A DNA stretch of 5,125 bases from Scatosoma sp045650185 (GTDB taxonomy: Bacteria > Bacillota > Clostridia > Christensenellales > Borkfalkiaceae): NCBI GenBank assembly GCA_045650185.1, contig JAZRQY010000021.1, positions 1 through 5,125 on the forward strand. The letters run 5' to 3'. Made by a program: the position numbers and the translations under genes. The notes under the pieces are model-generated. The model was not told the origin of the DNA. It did no database searches and saw only the letters and a program-made list of their open reading frames with translations. This document shows, piece after piece, positions 4,562 to 5,125 of this stretch (within the stretch, counting starts at the first letter, position 1; each line of letters opens with the position of its first letter).

Positions 4562-4930
4562 ATGGCACGTATTGCCGGTGTGGATTTACCCAGAGAAAAG
4601 AGAGTCGAAATCGGGCTTACCTATATTTATGGTATCGGTTTGACGACTTCCAAAAAGATTCTCGCGGAAACGGGCATCAATCCTGATACGAGAGTTAAGG
4701 ATCTTGATGAAAACGATGTTTCCAAATTGAGAGAATATATCGATCACAACTTGAGAGTAGAAGGTGAACTTCGCAGTGAAGTTTCCCTCAACATTAAACG
4801 CCTTATGGAAATCGGATGCTATCGTGGTATCCGTCACAGAAAGGGCTTGCCCGTTCGCGGTCAGAGCACGAAGAGAAATGCTCGTACGCGTAAGGGTCCT
4901 GCACGCGCAATTGCAGGTAAGAAGAAATAA
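4562..4930 (+). CDS. rpsM: 30S ribosomal protein S13
   Basis: The 122-residue product is a full-length S13, a head protein of the 30S subunit that forms bridges to the 50S subunit and whose basic C-terminal tail reaches toward the P-site tRNA. It begins MARIAGVDLPREKRVEIGLT, has the helix-two-turn-helix segment YIYGIGLTTSKKIL (21-34), NLRVEGELRSEV (63-74), the core GCYRGIRHRKGLPVRGQ (85-101), and ends with a basic tail NARTRKGPARAIAGKKK. Residues 101-106 read QSTKRN, where many bacteria have QRTKTN or QRTKNN. The start ATG is preceded by GGAGG (4547-4551) with a 10-nt spacer. It is the first gene after its own promoter and leader, and rpsK follows after 21 nt, as in typical alpha operons. Confidence 0.98.
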   Translation: MARIAGVDLPREKRVEIGLTYIYGIGLTTSKKILAETGINPDTRVKDLDENDVSKLREYIDHNLRVEGELRSEVSLNIKRLMEIGCYRGIRHRKGLPVRGQSTKRNARTRKGPARAIAGKKK

Positions 4931-4951
4931 TAGAGGAGGCGATAAATAATT

Positions 4952-5125
4952 ATGGCACAAGTAAAGAAAGTCGCTTCTCGTAAGCGTAAAGAGATTAAAA
5001 AGATTGACAAAGGACAGGTTCATATTCAGTCTACGTTCAACAACACGATCGTAACTGTTACGGACATGGCTGGTAACGCTATTTCCCAGTCCAGCGCAGG
5101 TGCGCTTGGTTACAAGGGTAGCAGA
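4952..5125 (+). CDS. rpsK: 30S ribosomal protein S11, N-terminal part (3' end outside window)
   Basis: The 58 visible residues, starting MAQVKKVASRKRKEIKKIDK and continuing HIQSTFNNTIVTVTDMAGNA and ALGYKGSR, are the N-terminal half of S11, a platform protein of the 30S subunit near the E-site and the anti-SD helix. Bacterial S11 is normally about 125-130 residues, so roughly half lies beyond the window. The start ATG has AGGAGG at 4934-4939, but with a rather long 12-nt spacer. The motif usually read as GN.(I/L)SW(S/A)SAG here reads GNAISQSSAG, with Gln45 in place of a highly conserved Trp. In most Bacillota rpsD or rpoA and rplQ follow, but that is outside this view. Confidence 0.97.
   Translation, partial: MAQVKKVASRKRKEIKKIDKGQVHIQSTFNNTIVTVTDMAGNAISQSSAGALGYKGSR

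Overview
This window is a ribosomal-protein and housekeeping gene cluster on the + strand. It runs from the 3' end of the spc operon into the start of the alpha operon: rpsE (3' end) - rpmD - rplO - secY - adk - map - infA - rpmJ - [promoter and leader] - rpsM - rpsK (5' end). Every gene was identified from its translated sequence. I found no mobile element, CRISPR array, tRNA or rRNA, and no convincing gene on the - strand.

The gene order adk-map-infA-rpmJ-rpsM-rpsK, the presence of L30, the four-cysteine zinc lid in adenylate kinase, the GGAGG-type ribosome binding sites and the TTGACA/TAAAAT promoter all suggest a low-to-mid GC Gram-positive bacterium. My best guess is an uncultured Clostridia-like lineage of the Bacillota. 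Several proteins depart from near-invariant family motifs (S11, L36, the adenylate kinase lid, SecY), so the lineage may be rather divergent. This placement is inference, not a database result.

Layout. Bases 1-821 hold three tightly packed r-protein genes (S5 end, L30, L15) with gaps of 19 and 16 nt and strong SD sequences. Bases 822-948 are a 127-nt gap with two hairpins ahead of secY (949-2295). Bases 2296-2388 carry a hairpin of about 22 bp ahead of adk (2389-3021). map (3025-3768) follows adk after 3 nt with no visible SD. A short GNRA-capped hairpin precedes infA (GTG start, 3827-4048), followed by rpmJ (4087-4203). Bases 4204-4561 are non-coding: a strong sigma-A-type promoter (4243-4272) and a structured leader of about 283 nt upstream of rpsM (4562-4930). 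rpsK (4952 onward) runs off the end.

Together the genes supply large- and small-subunit ribosomal proteins, translation initiation factor IF-1, the SecYEG channel subunit, adenylate kinase and methionine aminopeptidase, so the cluster couples ribosome production, protein export and N-terminal processing. I see no exotic accessory system. The most interesting material is at the RNA level: a candidate regulatory leader with a possible attenuator before rpsM, and hairpins found only at the junctions where r-protein genes meet non-r-protein genes.
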